A DNA stretch of 21,972 nt from Eggerthella sp. CAG:368 (GCA_000434775.1 FR895493.1:58232-80203), one strand, 5' to 3'; numbered from the stretch's first letter, positions 7,909-15,726 are shown. Made by a program: numbers and translations. The notes: a model not told the origin generated them from the sequence alone.

Positions 7909-8877
7909 GTGCAAGGTACTGTAGTGAAACTCGATCGTGGTTTTCCGCTTGTTCGTCTGGAGGATGGACGGGAAATTCGTTGCGAGCATGCGGTTTCCCT
8001 TGTGAAAAATCACCCCGATCGTGCCGTAATTGGTGATAAGGTTATCGTTCAAATTCCTGAGGGACATGATAAAGGAATCATTGAAACTACTTTGCCGCGC
8101 ACCACAAAGTTCGTAAGGAAAGATCCTACCGAGCGCGCTTTACCGCAAACGCTTGCCGCTAATTTTGATGTGGTACTAGTGGCTCAGCCTTTGGAAGATA
8201 TTCAGTATCGTCGTCTTGAGCGCGAATTAGTTCTTGCTCATGAAACAGGGGCAGACGTTATTGTTGTTTTGACCAAAGCTGACTTAATCAAGAGCCAAGA
8301 GGAGATAAGCAAAATTCGTGCACGGATAGATCAGTTTGTTGGCGATGATACTGTTTTGGTGGTTACCGAAAAGGACCCATCATCCATTAATGAGCTGGAA
8401 ACCTATATCGCACAAGATGACAAGATGGCGGTTTTAATTGGGCGCAGTGGCGTGGGCAAGTCGAGTCTCATTAATTTGATCGTTGGACACGAGCTTCAGC
8501 AAACTACTCCCGTAAGAGAACGCGACAAGAAGGGCCGTCACACCACTGTTTCACGTGAAATTATCGCTTTGCCGCATGGTGGTTCGATCATCGATATGCC
8601 GGGAGTTCGTGGTCTTGGTTTATGGGATGCTGAAGAAGGAATTGGTGCTGCTTTTGCTGATGTGGAAGAACTTGCTCGTCAGTGTAAGTTTAGAGATTGT
8701 ACCCACAATGTAGAACCAGGCTGTGCTGTTCGTGCCGCCGTCGAAGGAGGAGAACTTTCTAAACGCCGTCTTGATTCCTATCTCCGTCTCAAAGAAGAAA
8801 GCGTGCAGGTGCAGCAACGCCGTGAAGAAGCGCAGCGTATTCGAACCCGCAGGGGGCATCCGCGCCGTAGGGGCTAG
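7909..8877 (+). CDS. rsgA: RsgA, small-ribosomal-subunit-dependent GTPase
   Basis: RsgA (YjeQ/YloQ) is a circularly permuted GTPase that checks late assembly of the 30S subunit. The 322-residue protein has an N-terminal OB domain (about 1-75). The permuted G domain has G4 (LTKAD) before G1 (GRSGVGKSS at 178-186), a switch region GRHTTVSRE and G3 DMPGVRG. The C-terminal zinc knuckle has C259, C264, H266 and C272 in the stretch CKFRDCTHNVEPGC. The tail is Arg-rich (RTRRGHPRRRG), suited to rRNA binding. The start is GTG 7909, with AAAGGA at 7892-7897 upstream and only three bases after the previous stop. All expected motifs are intact. Confidence 0.96.
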   Translation: MQGTVVKLDRGFPLVRLEDGREIRCEHAVSLVKNHPDRAVIGDKVIVQIPEGHDKGIIETTLPRTTKFVRKDPTERALPQTLAANFDVVLVAQPLEDIQYRRLERELVLAHETGADVIVVLTKADLIKSQEEISKIRARIDQFVGDDTVLVVTEKDPSSINELETYIAQDDKMAVLIGRSGVGKSSLINLIVGHELQQTTPVRERDKKGRHTTVSREIIALPHGGSIIDMPGVRGLGLWDAEEGIGAAFADVEELARQCKFRDCTHNVEPGCAVRAAVEGGELSKRRLDSYLRLKEESVQVQQRREEAQRIRTRRGHPRRRG

Positions 8878-9223
8878 TTAGCCAATGAGAATATGCGATT
8901 GTTTGCGCATAAAAGAAGGTTTGCGGGCCAGAAAAAAGGTATCCAATGCGGAAGCTGGCTAAAAGCAGGAAACAGATTGAAATAAAAATCAGGTCGAATC
9001 AGAGGATGCATAGAAAAAACCATCCAGAATATTCAGAGTAAAAGGCTATCCAAGCCACTCAGGGAAGCTATTGTGGCTTAATGGTGATGGATACGCGAGC
9101 TTTTTTCTTTGCGTTACAATAAGAGCCGAAAAAAGATTCGTTAATTCGATACACATAACAAAAGTGTCCAATTGCGTGAAACAGTGTATGTTCGCAAGCA
9201 ATGTGCTTATAAGGGAGTCCAGT
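8878..9223 (+). other. Non-coding gap between rsgA and the glycosyltransferase gene
   Basis: No convincing gene is present in these 346 bases. Two weak dyads are visible. TATGCG/CGCATA pairs 8892-8897 with 8906-8911 and lacks a T-run, so it may be a weak end for rsgA. AAGCCAC/GTGGCTT pairs 9052-9058 with 9073-9079. TACAAT at 9115-9120 could be a -10 element but has no good -35. The glycosyltransferase frame is open back to 9071, but that extension is not supported by a ribosome binding site. Confidence 0.5.
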
Positions 9224-10522
9224 ATGAACCCGGCCATTATTATTCCAACATTTCATTGCCCTGCTGCGCGTAAACGCCGTAGTGCAGTGAGTGATATATA
9301 TGACCATCCCACGCCTCTCAACGAGGAAGGTTTTTTGGAACGTTGCCTTAATTCACTCCAGAAAGTAAAAGGGCTTGGTCAGGTTATTATCACCGTGTCT
9401 TCTGAGGGAGGCGTTAATGATGAAGCTGCCTCAAAGGTTCAGGCTATCGTTGATAAATACCCCAATATGCACACGTTTGTTATTGCAGATGCGGAAGCTA
9501 CCATTGTTCAGCAGCGTCTTGAGCAGCTTGGCTTCGGTGATTTGTCTGACCAAATTGGACTAACAGGCTATTCGGCTGTTCGAAATTTAGGTTTGGTGGT
9601 TGCCAATATTTTAGGTTTTGATGCGGTTGTTTTTGTTGACGACGATGAAGTAGTTGAAGACTCTGAGTTTCTTTCGAAAGCCATGTACGGGTTGGGTAAG
9701 TTGACGCGCAAGGGTATTCCTATTCTTGCAAAGTCGGGTTTTTACTTTAATAGTAAAGGAACCTATCTTTCTTTAAGTCAGAGCAAGTGGTACAACCATT
9801 TTTGGCAGCAGGGTCGTGCTTTTAATAACTGGATTTCAAAGGCCATGGCAGGTCCAAGGCTTTCGCGTTCTAACCACGTGTGTGGTGGTTGTTTGGCACT
9901 TCATCGTGAGGCATATCGTCGTTTGAGCTTTGACCCTTGGATTTTACGTGGCGAAGACTTGGATTATTTGCTGAATCTTCGTATGTATGGTTCAGACATA
10001 TGGTTTGATAATCAGTGGTCTATCGTGCATCTTCCACCACAAGAACGTCACGAAGGACACCGTTTCCGTCGCGATATTTTCCGCTGGTTGTATGAGTATC
10101 ACAAGATTGAATTTAGCCGTGCGCAAATTGACTTGCTGCAAATCAAACCTTCTTCGCTCGAGCCCTATCCAGGACCCTTTTTGGAGCCTGGTTTAGCTAA
10201 GCGCATTAAACGTACGGCATTTTTGCGTTCGCTCGTTCGCCCCGATAAAAAGGCTTATCGTGCTGCTGCTAAAGTTGCAACAGGAGAGGCTTTTGAATAT
10301 GCACAGGCTCATTGTATGAACTATTTCGAATTCCAGTTCAAGTGGGTTGAGATTATGGTTCAGACAGAAAACGAGCAAGTTCTACAGGCTGCTTTGGTTC
10401 AGGCTGCTATCGCGCGACAGGCGGGCGAAGAGGTGGTAATTTCAACGGCAGAATCACCTATGACCAGCTTAGATCCGGGCTTAACAGGTCAAATCCAGCT
10501 CGACATCGACGATCTTGAATAA
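9224..10522 (+). CDS. Glycosyltransferase, family-2-like (GT-A fold)
   Basis: The 432-residue protein is probably a cytosolic sugar transferase using a nucleotide-sugar donor. The N-terminus MNPAIIIPTFHCP is the first beta strand of the GT-A fold. GYSAVRNLGL is the usual helix before the metal site. VFVDDDEVVED at about 136-146 supplies the DxD-type metal and donor site. A later RGEDLDYLLNLRMYG stretch matches the acidic catalytic ED motif. No transmembrane segment is seen; the last 60 residues are helical and acidic. Acceptor and sugar cannot be read from sequence. ATG 9224 is chosen because AAGGGAG at 9211-9217 is well placed. The stop is 20 bases before the TauE gene, so the two are probably cotranscribed. 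Confidence 0.82.
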   Translation: MNPAIIIPTFHCPAARKRRSAVSDIYDHPTPLNEEGFLERCLNSLQKVKGLGQVIITVSSEGGVNDEAASKVQAIVDKYPNMHTFVIADAEATIVQQRLEQLGFGDLSDQIGLTGYSAVRNLGLVVANILGFDAVVFVDDDEVVEDSEFLSKAMYGLGKLTRKGIPILAKSGFYFNSKGTYLSLSQSKWYNHFWQQGRAFNNWISKAMAGPRLSRSNHVCGGCLALHREAYRRLSFDPWILRGEDLDYLLNLRMYGSDIWFDNQWSIVHLPPQERHEGHRFRRDIFRWLYEYHKIEFSRAQIDLLQIKPSSLEPYPGPFLEPGLAKRIKRTAFLRSLVRPDKKAYRAAAKVATGEAFEYAQAHCMNYFEFQFKWVEIMVQTENEQVLQAALVQAAIARQAGEEVVISTAESPMTSLDPGLTGQIQLDIDDLE

Positions 10523-10542
10523 TTAAGCTAGGAGAATACTAC

Positions 10543-11508
10543 GTGGAATCGTTTATTGTTGCGGCCTTATGCGGGGTGATGGTCGGTATTTTTTCAGGAC
10601 TACTTGGAATTGGGGGCGGAACATTAATGGTTCCGCTTTTTCGTTTAGGGTTCGGTCTGCCTGCCATCGGAGCAACAGCAACATCACTTTTTACCATTAT
10701 TCCCACTTCTCTTTCGGGCTGTATTACGCATCTGAAAAATAAAACCTGCATTCCTAAACTCGGTCTTGCTACTGGAATTGCGGGAGCGTGCACTTCTGCG
10801 TTTGGCGTGTATTGCGCAAATAATTCGCCTGACTGGGTCATCATGTTAGCGGCAGCGCTTATCATTGCGTATTCCTCGTATACCATGTTTAAAAAAGCAA
10901 TTCGTATGCCAAAGGAGCAGACACCTTCTCTTAAAAAGCCATTTGACGGCAAGAAAAAGAGGGGATCGTCTAAAGATTCAAACATGAACGTCCAGGCGTC
11001 AGTTTGTGACCAACAGAGCGTGTTGGAATCAGACGAAAAGGCGAATACGTCTATGCCGGATGCGATGTCAGAAGCTATTGTGGCAGATGTCTTCCGTGCA
11101 CCAGAAGACGATAGACCTCACCTTACTACCAAGAATTTACTTACGGGGTCTTTGATTGGATTGTTCGCGGGATTTGCTTCTGGATACGTGGGCGTTGGCG
11201 GCGGATTTATTATGGTTCCGCTCTTTGTTTCTGTTTTGGGTATCACCATGAAGCACGCTTCAGGGACGTCTCTTATTGCTGTTACTATTCTTGCTGTTCC
11301 AGGTGTGATCGAGCAGGGTTTATTAGGTAATATTGATTACATCGCAGGCATCGCCATGGCGGCGGGAAGCATTCCTGGAGCCTTAATTGGCGCCTCGGCA
11401 ATTCGCTTTATTCCGGAACGAAAGTTACGTTTTGTATTTGGCTTCTTCCTCCTGCTTTCTGCGATTGTTCTTGCAATCAATGAGTTTTTTCCCATGGCGA
11501 TGGGGTAA
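10543..11508 (+). CDS. TauE/SafE-family permease (sulfite or organosulfonate exporter type)
   Basis: The 321-residue inner-membrane protein has the two-fold internal repeat of the TauE/SafE family (PF01925). The first half carries GIFSGLLGIGGGTLMVPLF and the second SGYVGVGGGFIMVPLF, each followed by helices with conserved TSL. Between the halves lies an unusually long charged loop (about 122-198, rich in Lys, Asp, Ser), probably cytosolic. Family members move small anions such as sulfite, sulfoacetate or sulfolactate; the substrate here is unknown. The GTG start has AGGAGA at 10530-10535. Transcription is likely shared with the upstream glycosyltransferase. Confidence 0.87.
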   Translation: MESFIVAALCGVMVGIFSGLLGIGGGTLMVPLFRLGFGLPAIGATATSLFTIIPTSLSGCITHLKNKTCIPKLGLATGIAGACTSAFGVYCANNSPDWVIMLAAALIIAYSSYTMFKKAIRMPKEQTPSLKKPFDGKKKRGSSKDSNMNVQASVCDQQSVLESDEKANTSMPDAMSEAIVADVFRAPEDDRPHLTTKNLLTGSLIGLFAGFASGYVGVGGGFIMVPLFVSVLGITMKHASGTSLIAVTILAVPGVIEQGLLGNIDYIAGIAMAAGSIPGALIGASAIRFIPERKLRFVFGFFLLLSAIVLAINEFFPMAMG

Positions 11509-11579
11509 GTGAATCAAAGGACTTAGAAACACCAGTTAAAGAGCGTTTGTTTACCTCTTGTATTGAATGAATGATTGGC

Positions 11580-11609
11580 TTGTAAAGAATGAATGTAGTC
11601 AAGTAAAGT
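11580..11609 (+). promoter_or_regulatory. Possible promoter for the sensor-kinase gene
   Basis: TTGTAA at 11580-11585 and TAAAGT at 11604-11609 are separated by 18 bases and lie about 70 bases before ATG 11679. Both hexamers are imperfect. The rest of the gap 11509-11678 shows nothing else clear. Confidence 0.3.
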
Positions 11610-11678
11610 ACGGTATGTTAAGCAGATTACTGTTTAGTTATTTGTGGTAGATCGAACTACTGCGTGGGAGTTTTTTAT

Positions 11679-11777
11679 ATGAAGTTTGCACGTCATAATT
11701 TGTTTGTTGCAATTGAAATTATTTGTCTGTGCCTTGCGCTTATGTCGGGTTGCGTTTTAGGTTGGGGTTCGTTTTAG
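11679..11777 (+). pseudogene. 5' fragment of the frameshifted sensor-kinase gene (first TM helix)
   Basis: ATG 11679 has a good ribosome binding site, GGGAG at 11666-11670. The frame encodes MKFARHNLFVAIEIICLCLA followed by LMSGCVLGWGSF and stops at TAG 11775-11777. Residues 8-29 form a transmembrane helix. The frame ends inside the second copy of a tandem repeat. If one 17-bp copy is removed, the frame reads straight into the kinase frame at GMFGPDK and gives a 430-residue protein with two transmembrane helices. This is therefore the authentic N-terminus of the kinase, separated from the rest by a duplication. Confidence 0.8.
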
Positions 11778-11784
11778 GTTGGGG
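11751..11784 (+). repeat. 17-bp tandem duplication causing a frameshift
   Basis: 11751-11767 (TGCGTTTTAGGTTGGGG) and 11768-11784 (TTCGTTTTAGGTTGGGG) are adjacent copies that differ at one base; 15 bases (11753-11767 and 11770-11784) are identical. The period of 17 is not a multiple of three, so the extra copy shifts the frame. Loss of one copy by slippage or recombination would restore it. Confidence 0.95.
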
Positions 11785-11785
11785 C

Positions 11786-12988
11786 ATGTTTGGCCCTGAT
11801 AAGAACTTCTTGGTAATCAGTGTGTCAGGTTGTTTATTCACTTTGTTTCTTATTATTACCATTGCCCTCATGCTTGACCCTGACCGCATTCGTGCACGCC
11901 AGTCTATGTCGGTTTTGAATTTAGCAAGTGCTACGTTGCAGGCTATGCAGGGGGGGTTTGATAACTCGAGCGCACAGCGGGTATGTGAGGTTTTGTATTC
12001 CGCGAGTGATGCATCTGCCGTGGCTATTACAAATCGCGAAAGTGTCATGGGATACTATGGTGCGGGAGAAGAATTCTTGGGAGCAAAGGGAGGCTCTATC
12101 AGAACGGTGGCGACACGTGAAGTTGTTGAGCACGGGGTAACGCGCGTTCTTAAAACTCAGGAAGAAGTTGGGCTGCCTAAGCCTGTTAAGGGTATTCGTG
12201 CAGCGATCATTGTTCCTCTTCGCATTAGTGATGAGGTCCAAGGAACACTTAAATTTTACTATCCGAATCCATCGCGTATTACAGAAACCCAGGTTTCTAT
12301 TGCCGAGGGATTTGCTCAGCTTATTTCTACGCAGATTGCCGCCATGGAACTCGAAGATCAGAAAAAGCTTGCAACAAGCATGGAGCTTAAGGCATTGCAG
12401 AGCCAAATTAATCCGCATTTCTTGTTCAATATTATCAATACGATGGCATCTCTTGTGCGCACTGATCCAGAAAAAGCACGCGTTATGTTGCGTGAGTTCG
12501 CTGTCTTTTATCGTCAAACACTCGAGAATAGCTCGGATTTAATCAGCCTTTCACGTGAGGTTGAGCAGACGGTTCGCTATCTTTCTTTGGAGCAAGCACG
12601 TTTTGGCGAAGACCGTCTATCCATTAATGCAGAGGTGGACGATGATGTTCGTGCGTTAATGGTTCCTGCATTTATGATTCAGCCGTTAGTGGAAAATTCC
12701 GTTAAGCATGCTATGCCCGCAGAAGGTAAGCTCACCATTTCTATTTCGGGTGAAATAATTGGCACCGATGTGTATCTGTATGTGGCTGATGACGGTATTG
12801 GTATGACTGAGAACGCACTCAATAATATTATGAACCCAGATTCTCACACGGGTCTTGGTATTGCGGTTAAAAACATTAACGATCGCTTACGTGGTTACTA
12901 TGGCCCAGAGTCTTACATGGATATCAAAAGCGAGCTAGGAAAAGGAACGGATGTCACTCTTTTCTTGAAAGATTGTGCTTCGGTTTAA
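11786..12988 (+). CDS. LytS/YehU-type sensor histidine kinase (main frame, 5' end displaced by frameshift)
   Basis: This membrane kinase should phosphorylate the LytTR regulator encoded downstream. From the internal ATG 11786 it has 400 residues. They comprise one transmembrane helix (about 8-33), a GAF-like sensor domain (about 45-185), the His_kinase motif LQSQINPHFLFNIINTM with the phospho-accepting H211, and an ATPase domain with VPAFMIQPLVENSVKHAM (N box), ADDGIGM (G1) and GLGIAVKNINDRL (G2). The natural N-terminus, with a first transmembrane helix, lies in another frame at 11679 because of the 17-bp duplication. ATG 11786 has only GGGG directly in front, so initiation here is probably poor unless coupled to the terminating upstream frame. 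The open frame extends back to TTG 11723 but would encode an implausible N-terminus. All catalytic motifs are intact. Confidence 0.85.
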   Translation: MFGPDKNFLVISVSGCLFTLFLIITIALMLDPDRIRARQSMSVLNLASATLQAMQGGFDNSSAQRVCEVLYSASDASAVAITNRESVMGYYGAGEEFLGAKGGSIRTVATREVVEHGVTRVLKTQEEVGLPKPVKGIRAAIIVPLRISDEVQGTLKFYYPNPSRITETQVSIAEGFAQLISTQIAAMELEDQKKLATSMELKALQSQINPHFLFNIINTMASLVRTDPEKARVMLREFAVFYRQTLENSSDLISLSREVEQTVRYLSLEQARFGEDRLSINAEVDDDVRALMVPAFMIQPLVENSVKHAMPAEGKLTISISGEIIGTDVYLYVADDGIGMTENALNNIMNPDSHTGLGIAVKNINDRLRGYYGPESYMDIKSELGKGTDVTLFLKDCASV

Positions 12989-12993
12989 ATTGT

Positions 12994-13030
12994 TTGACGT
13001 TATCGAGCGCTATCGTTCAATCGTTTTTTT
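12994..13030 (+). terminator. Weak candidate terminator after the kinase gene
   Basis: TTGACG at 12994-12999 can pair with CGTTCAA at 13014-13020 with one bulged base, and a run of seven T follows at 13024-13030. The stem is imperfect, so termination may be partial. Confidence 0.3.
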
Positions 13031-13123
13031 GTGTGATAGAAAGTCTTTTAAAATGCTTTTGTAACATTTGGTGGTTCCGTCAGGGAGATTGACACACTCT
13101 TTTTCTCGCTATGCGCTTTATTG

Positions 13124-13163
13124 TTGACAAATTGTTAGTATCTCGATAAAAGTACTTTATAAT
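13124..13163 (+). promoter_or_regulatory. Promoter region of the LytTR regulator gene
   Basis: A consensus -35 TTGACA at 13124-13129 is followed 17 bases later by TAAAAG (13147-13152). A consensus TATAAT lies at 13158-13163. One TTGACA-N17-TAAAAG promoter and a separate start from TATAAT are both possible. A second TTGACA occurs at 13089-13094. The regulator therefore probably has its own promoter, independent of the broken kinase gene. Confidence 0.55.
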
Positions 13164-13170
13164 AGTTAGG

Positions 13171-13195
13171 CGCTTTCATATCTACCATGAGAGCG
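13171..13195 (+). promoter_or_regulatory. Imperfect inverted repeat in the regulator's leader
   Basis: CGCTTTCAT (13171-13179) and ATGAGAGCG (13187-13195) are complementary at 8 of 9 positions around a 7-nt loop. The dyad lies just downstream of the TATAAT, so it could be an operator or a leader hairpin. It does not resemble the direct repeats bound by LytTR proteins. Confidence 0.4.
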
Positions 13196-13244
13196 ATAGC
13201 ATTTTTATCAGCAAGCTGTTAAGGGACTAATAAGGTAGGTGGCT

Positions 13245-13961
13245 GTGTTGCTAAAAGCAATTATTGTTGATGATGAAGCTCCAGCACGCTCCGAGCTACG
13301 TTTTCTTTTGAGCGAACTTAATCAGACCGAAGTTGTATCTGAGGCAGCCAGCGTTCGTGAGGCTATTGAAAAGCTTAAAGAGTATCCTTGCGATGTAATG
13401 TTTCTTGACATTAACATGCCAGAAGCAACGGGTTTGCAATTAGCAGAAGCTCTTCAGCACTTAAAGTATCCTCCTGCAGTTGTTTTTGTTACTGCTTATA
13501 GCGAATTTGCGCTCGACGCTTTTAAGGTCAATGCGATTGATTATTTAGTTAAGCCTGTTGAAACCGAGCGTTTAGCTCAAGCTTTAGCTCGTGTTCGGGA
13601 ACACGTTGTTCTTCATGCAAAGGCTCAAAAAGCAGAGCGTATTCCTGTTGAAAAGGGCGGCAAAAAGATTTTAATCAACATTGATCAGATTCGTTTTGTT
13701 ATGGCTCGTGATGATTACGCATATCTTCAAACCGATACTGATTGCTACTTCTCAACGGTAAGTTTGGCTCAGTTGGAAAAGGTCTTGGACGGACATGGTT
13801 TCTTCCGTGTTCATCGCGGCTACTTGGTTAACCTTGCGTTGGTTAAAGAAGTTGAGCCTCAGTCGGGCGGAACGCTGCTTCTTACGCTTGATTCTGTTGA
13901 AGAGAAAATCCCCGTTTCGCGCCGTCGCGTTTCTTCGCTCAAAAAGGCTCTTGGGCTTTAA
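13245..13961 (+). CDS. LytTR-family response regulator
   Basis: This cytosolic DNA-binding regulator is the likely partner of the LytS-type kinase. From GTG 13245 it has 238 residues. A receiver domain (about 1-120) carries the acidic pair DDE near the start (IIVDDEAPARSEL), phospho-acceptor D55 in VMFLDINMP, the conserved Thr of VTAYSEFALDAF and the Lys of DYLVKPVE. A LytTR DNA-binding domain (about 133-238) follows, with ISYVMARDDYAYL-like strands and FFRVHRGYLVNL and VSRRR signatures. GTG 13239 and TTG 13248 are alternative starts; GTG 13245 is preferred for its 9-base distance from AAGG (13232-13235). The gene lies 256 bases after the kinase with its own promoter and a strong terminator. 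Confidence 0.93.
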   Translation: MLLKAIIVDDEAPARSELRFLLSELNQTEVVSEAASVREAIEKLKEYPCDVMFLDINMPEATGLQLAEALQHLKYPPAVVFVTAYSEFALDAFKVNAIDYLVKPVETERLAQALARVREHVVLHAKAQKAERIPVEKGGKKILINIDQIRFVMARDDYAYLQTDTDCYFSTVSLAQLEKVLDGHGFFRVHRGYLVNLALVKEVEPQSGGTLLLTLDSVEEKIPVSRRRVSSLKKALGL

Positions 13962-13986
13962 TCTAAGCGCGTTATATGTTGAACTG

Positions 13987-14014
13987 AAAATGCCTCGGTA
14001 TCGAGGCATTTTTT
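13987..14014 (+). terminator. Strong terminator between convergent genes, possibly bidirectional
   Basis: AAAATGCCTCG (13987-13997) and CGAGGCATTTT (14002-14012) form an 11-bp perfect stem with the loop GTAT, and a T-run follows to 14014. It ends the LytTR regulator transcript. The A-run on its left side would supply a T-run on the minus strand, so it may also stop transcripts from the convergent XRE gene. Confidence 0.93.
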
Positions 14015-14087
14015 GCATTCTGGCGTTTTTTTGTAACTGCGTAGTGACTCTTTTGTAACCCGTGTTTCAGTGGATTTTACGAGAGTA

Positions 14088-14579
14088 CTATTTCGCTTTT
14101 TCATTTTTCATTTCACAACTGAAATATTCAAGAAGTTCTTGTTTGGTTTGTTCGTAGCGATGAGCAAGGTCTTTTCCGGAATACTCGTGCTGAATAAGTG
14201 AGCAGAGTATCTGTATGCTTAAATCAAGACTTTCAACTTCGATAGGAATGAAAGATACCTCGGTTCCTTTTTGAATGCAAATAGAATAGATAGGCTCTTC
14301 GTCGTTCACATTACAGGAAGTTGTATCATTTGAGGTTGCTCGCTCGTATGAGGAATCTTCACCGAAAGAATCAAGGCTTGCAAAAAAGAATGCAGGATTA
14401 GTGTTGAGCGCGTTTGCTATTTTTCCGATATTTTTTAAGCTAACGTTAATGCGCTCCTGTTCAACTCCTCCGATGTAAGTGCGGTGGAGTCCGCTTATCT
14501 GAGATAGCTCTTCTTGAGTGTATCTACGTTCGCTTCTAAGTGCTTTCATGTTTTCAGCAAAGACGTGTTGGATATTCAT
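14088..14579 (-). CDS. XRE-family transcriptional regulator
   Basis: The 163-residue protein has an N-terminal Cro/C1-type helix-turn-helix (about 5-65). Its sequence AENMKALRSERRYTQEELSQ then ISGLHRTYIGGVEQ and VSLKNIGKIANALN is the classic five-helix pattern. The remainder (about 70-163) has a polar linker, a short beta-rich segment (PIYSICIQKGTEVSFIPIEV) and a C-terminal amphipathic helical part. It is not a recognised domain and may be for dimerisation or ligand sensing. The binding site AAAGGGG lies just upstream of the start. A perfect 14-bp palindrome 45 bases upstream is a candidate autoregulatory operator. The gene is divergent from aroD; its targets are unknown. Confidence 0.88.
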   Translation of the reverse strand: MNIQHVFAENMKALRSERRYTQEELSQISGLHRTYIGGVEQERINVSLKNIGKIANALNTNPAFFFASLDSFGEDSSYERATSNDTTSCNVNDEEPIYSICIQKGTEVSFIPIEVESLDLSIQILCSLIQHEYSGKDLAHRYEQTKQELLEYFSCEMKNEKAK

Positions 14580-14623
14580 CGACTACCCCTTTAACGAAAT
14601 GAGTAGTTTGATTAACACTAAAT

Positions 14624-14637
14624 GATGAATATTCATC
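14624..14637 (+). promoter_or_regulatory. 14-bp perfect palindrome, candidate XRE operator
   Basis: GATGAATATTCATC is a perfect dyad lying 45 bases upstream of the XRE start codon, in the gap shared with aroD. Its half-site GATGAATAT recurs at the start of the XRE gene itself (GATGAATATCC on the minus strand, overlapping the ATG). That spacing and symmetry suit a dimeric helix-turn-helix protein; binding is inferred. Confidence 0.5.
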
Positions 14638-14751
14638 TACAGAAAATAAATATCTTCATGCAGAATAGTTACGTATAAAAGGACGACTATTTGCTCATAA
14701 AAAGGATTAATCCGTATATAAAACGCTTAGTTAATGCAAATTTCTATGCTA

Positions 14752-14780
14752 TTGAACAGGAATTACTATTTATTTATAGA
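14752..14780 (+). promoter_or_regulatory. Possible aroD promoter
   Basis: TTGAAC (14752-14757) and TATAGA (14775-14780) are separated by 17 bases. Each matches the sigma-70-type consensus at four of six positions. The leader to ATG 14962 would be about 175 bases long. Confidence 0.35.
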
Positions 14781-14961
14781 GAAACCGCTGTGAGGCTTTA
14801 AGGACAAGTGCTTTCTGGAAAAAGATTTTTTCTAAAATGAGTTTATTGCAGTATATGTTGGTCATTTTTTCATCTCTCATTATGATTAAGCAATTAAAAC
14901 AAACGTATGAATGGTATGGGCAAGATTTCAGGGAATTCAAAACAAAGAAGCGGAGATCAAG

Positions 14962-15726
14962 ATGGTATCAATCAATATCAAGGGCGTAATGCTCGGTGAG
15001 GGCGCACCAAAAACCATCATTTCGGTAATGGAGGCAGGGGAAGCGGAATGCCTTCAGACTATCGAAAAAGGAAAGGCTGCGGGAGTAGAGTGCTTCGAAT
15101 GGCGTGGTGATTTTAATGACTGTCGTAACGATATTCAGGCGATGGTTGAATTGGGAAGCGTCATTTCCGCCGCTGTTCCAGAACATCCTTTACTGTTTAC
15201 ATTTCGTAGCGTGAGCCAGGGCGGCAATGACACGTTTAGCGTAGAGGAATACGTTGCTCTCAATAAGGCGCTTATTGAAGCTGAGATTCTCGATATGGTT
15301 GACATTGAAAGTTGGATTGGGGATGCGGCCGTTCTAGATCTCATTGCTTGTGCTCGTGCTCACGGCGTGATAACGCTTGTTTCTTACCATAATTTTTCTG
15401 GCACACCGTCCAAGGAGTGGATGGTGAATCTTATGACGCATATGCTGGATTTGGGCGCGGATATTCCTAAATGCGCTGTTATGGCGCACGATGCACAGGA
15501 TGCTCTTAAACTGCTTGCTGCTACCGAAGAAGTCCGTCGCCTTCATACAAATGGCCCCACGCTTACCATGGCTATGGGGCGAGAGGGAAGCATTTCACGT
15601 TTGGCGGGTGAATACTTTGGCAGTGATATTACCTTTTGCTCGTTGACAAAGAGTTCGGCACCAGGCCAGGTTGATGTGCGCCTTGCGCGTCAGATTATGG
15701 ATGAATTGCACAGCGTTTTGTCTTAG
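14962..15726 (+). CDS. aroD: Type I 3-dehydroquinate dehydratase
   Basis: This enzyme removes water from 3-dehydroquinate to give 3-dehydroshikimate, step three of the shikimate pathway. It uses a Schiff-base lysine in a TIM barrel. The 254-residue length is normal. Active-site residues are all present and closely match Salmonella numbering: E46 and R48 in FEWRGD, H143 in SYHNFSGTP, K170 in IPKCAVMAH and R207 in MGREGSISR. FGSDITFCS and SAPGQ close the substrate pocket. ATG 14962 is chosen over the in-frame ATG 14911 because GGAG at 14952-14955 is well spaced and the family begins near this point. No other shikimate gene is adjacent, so the gene stands alone. Confidence 0.95.
   Translation: MVSINIKGVMLGEGAPKTIISVMEAGEAECLQTIEKGKAAGVECFEWRGDFNDCRNDIQAMVELGSVISAAVPEHPLLFTFRSVSQGGNDTFSVEEYVALNKALIEAEILDMVDIESWIGDAAVLDLIACARAHGVITLVSYHNFSGTPSKEWMVNLMTHMLDLGADIPKCAVMAHDAQDALKLLAATEEVRRLHTNGPTLTMAMGREGSISRLAGEYFGSDITFCSLTKSSAPGQVDVRLARQIMDELHSVLS

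Larger units (their letters stand above)
14580..14961 (+). other. AT-rich divergent intergenic region between the XRE gene and aroD
   Basis: These 382 bases are clearly richer in A and T than the surroundings and contain no convincing gene. They hold the palindromes GATGAATATTCATC (14624-14637) and GGATTAATCC (14704-14713) and a candidate promoter at 14752-14780. A weak A/T hairpin GAAAAA-GAT-TTTTTC lies near 14817-14831. Control of both divergent genes from here is plausible. Confidence 0.5.

Noticed and set aside
9071..9223. Upstream in-frame extension of the glycosyltransferase by 51 codons
   Set aside because: The extension has no ribosome binding site and a composition unlike the rest. 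ATG 9224 has AAGGGAG at the right distance and begins at the first strand of the GT-A fold.
11921..12517. Long open frame on the minus strand (198 codons) inside the kinase gene
   Set aside because: It is fully antisense to conserved kinase motifs, has no ribosome binding site and no recognisable domain.
14837..14989. 50-codon plus-strand frame overlapping the aroD start
   Set aside because: It has no ribosome binding site, and its second half is just aroD sequence read in another frame.
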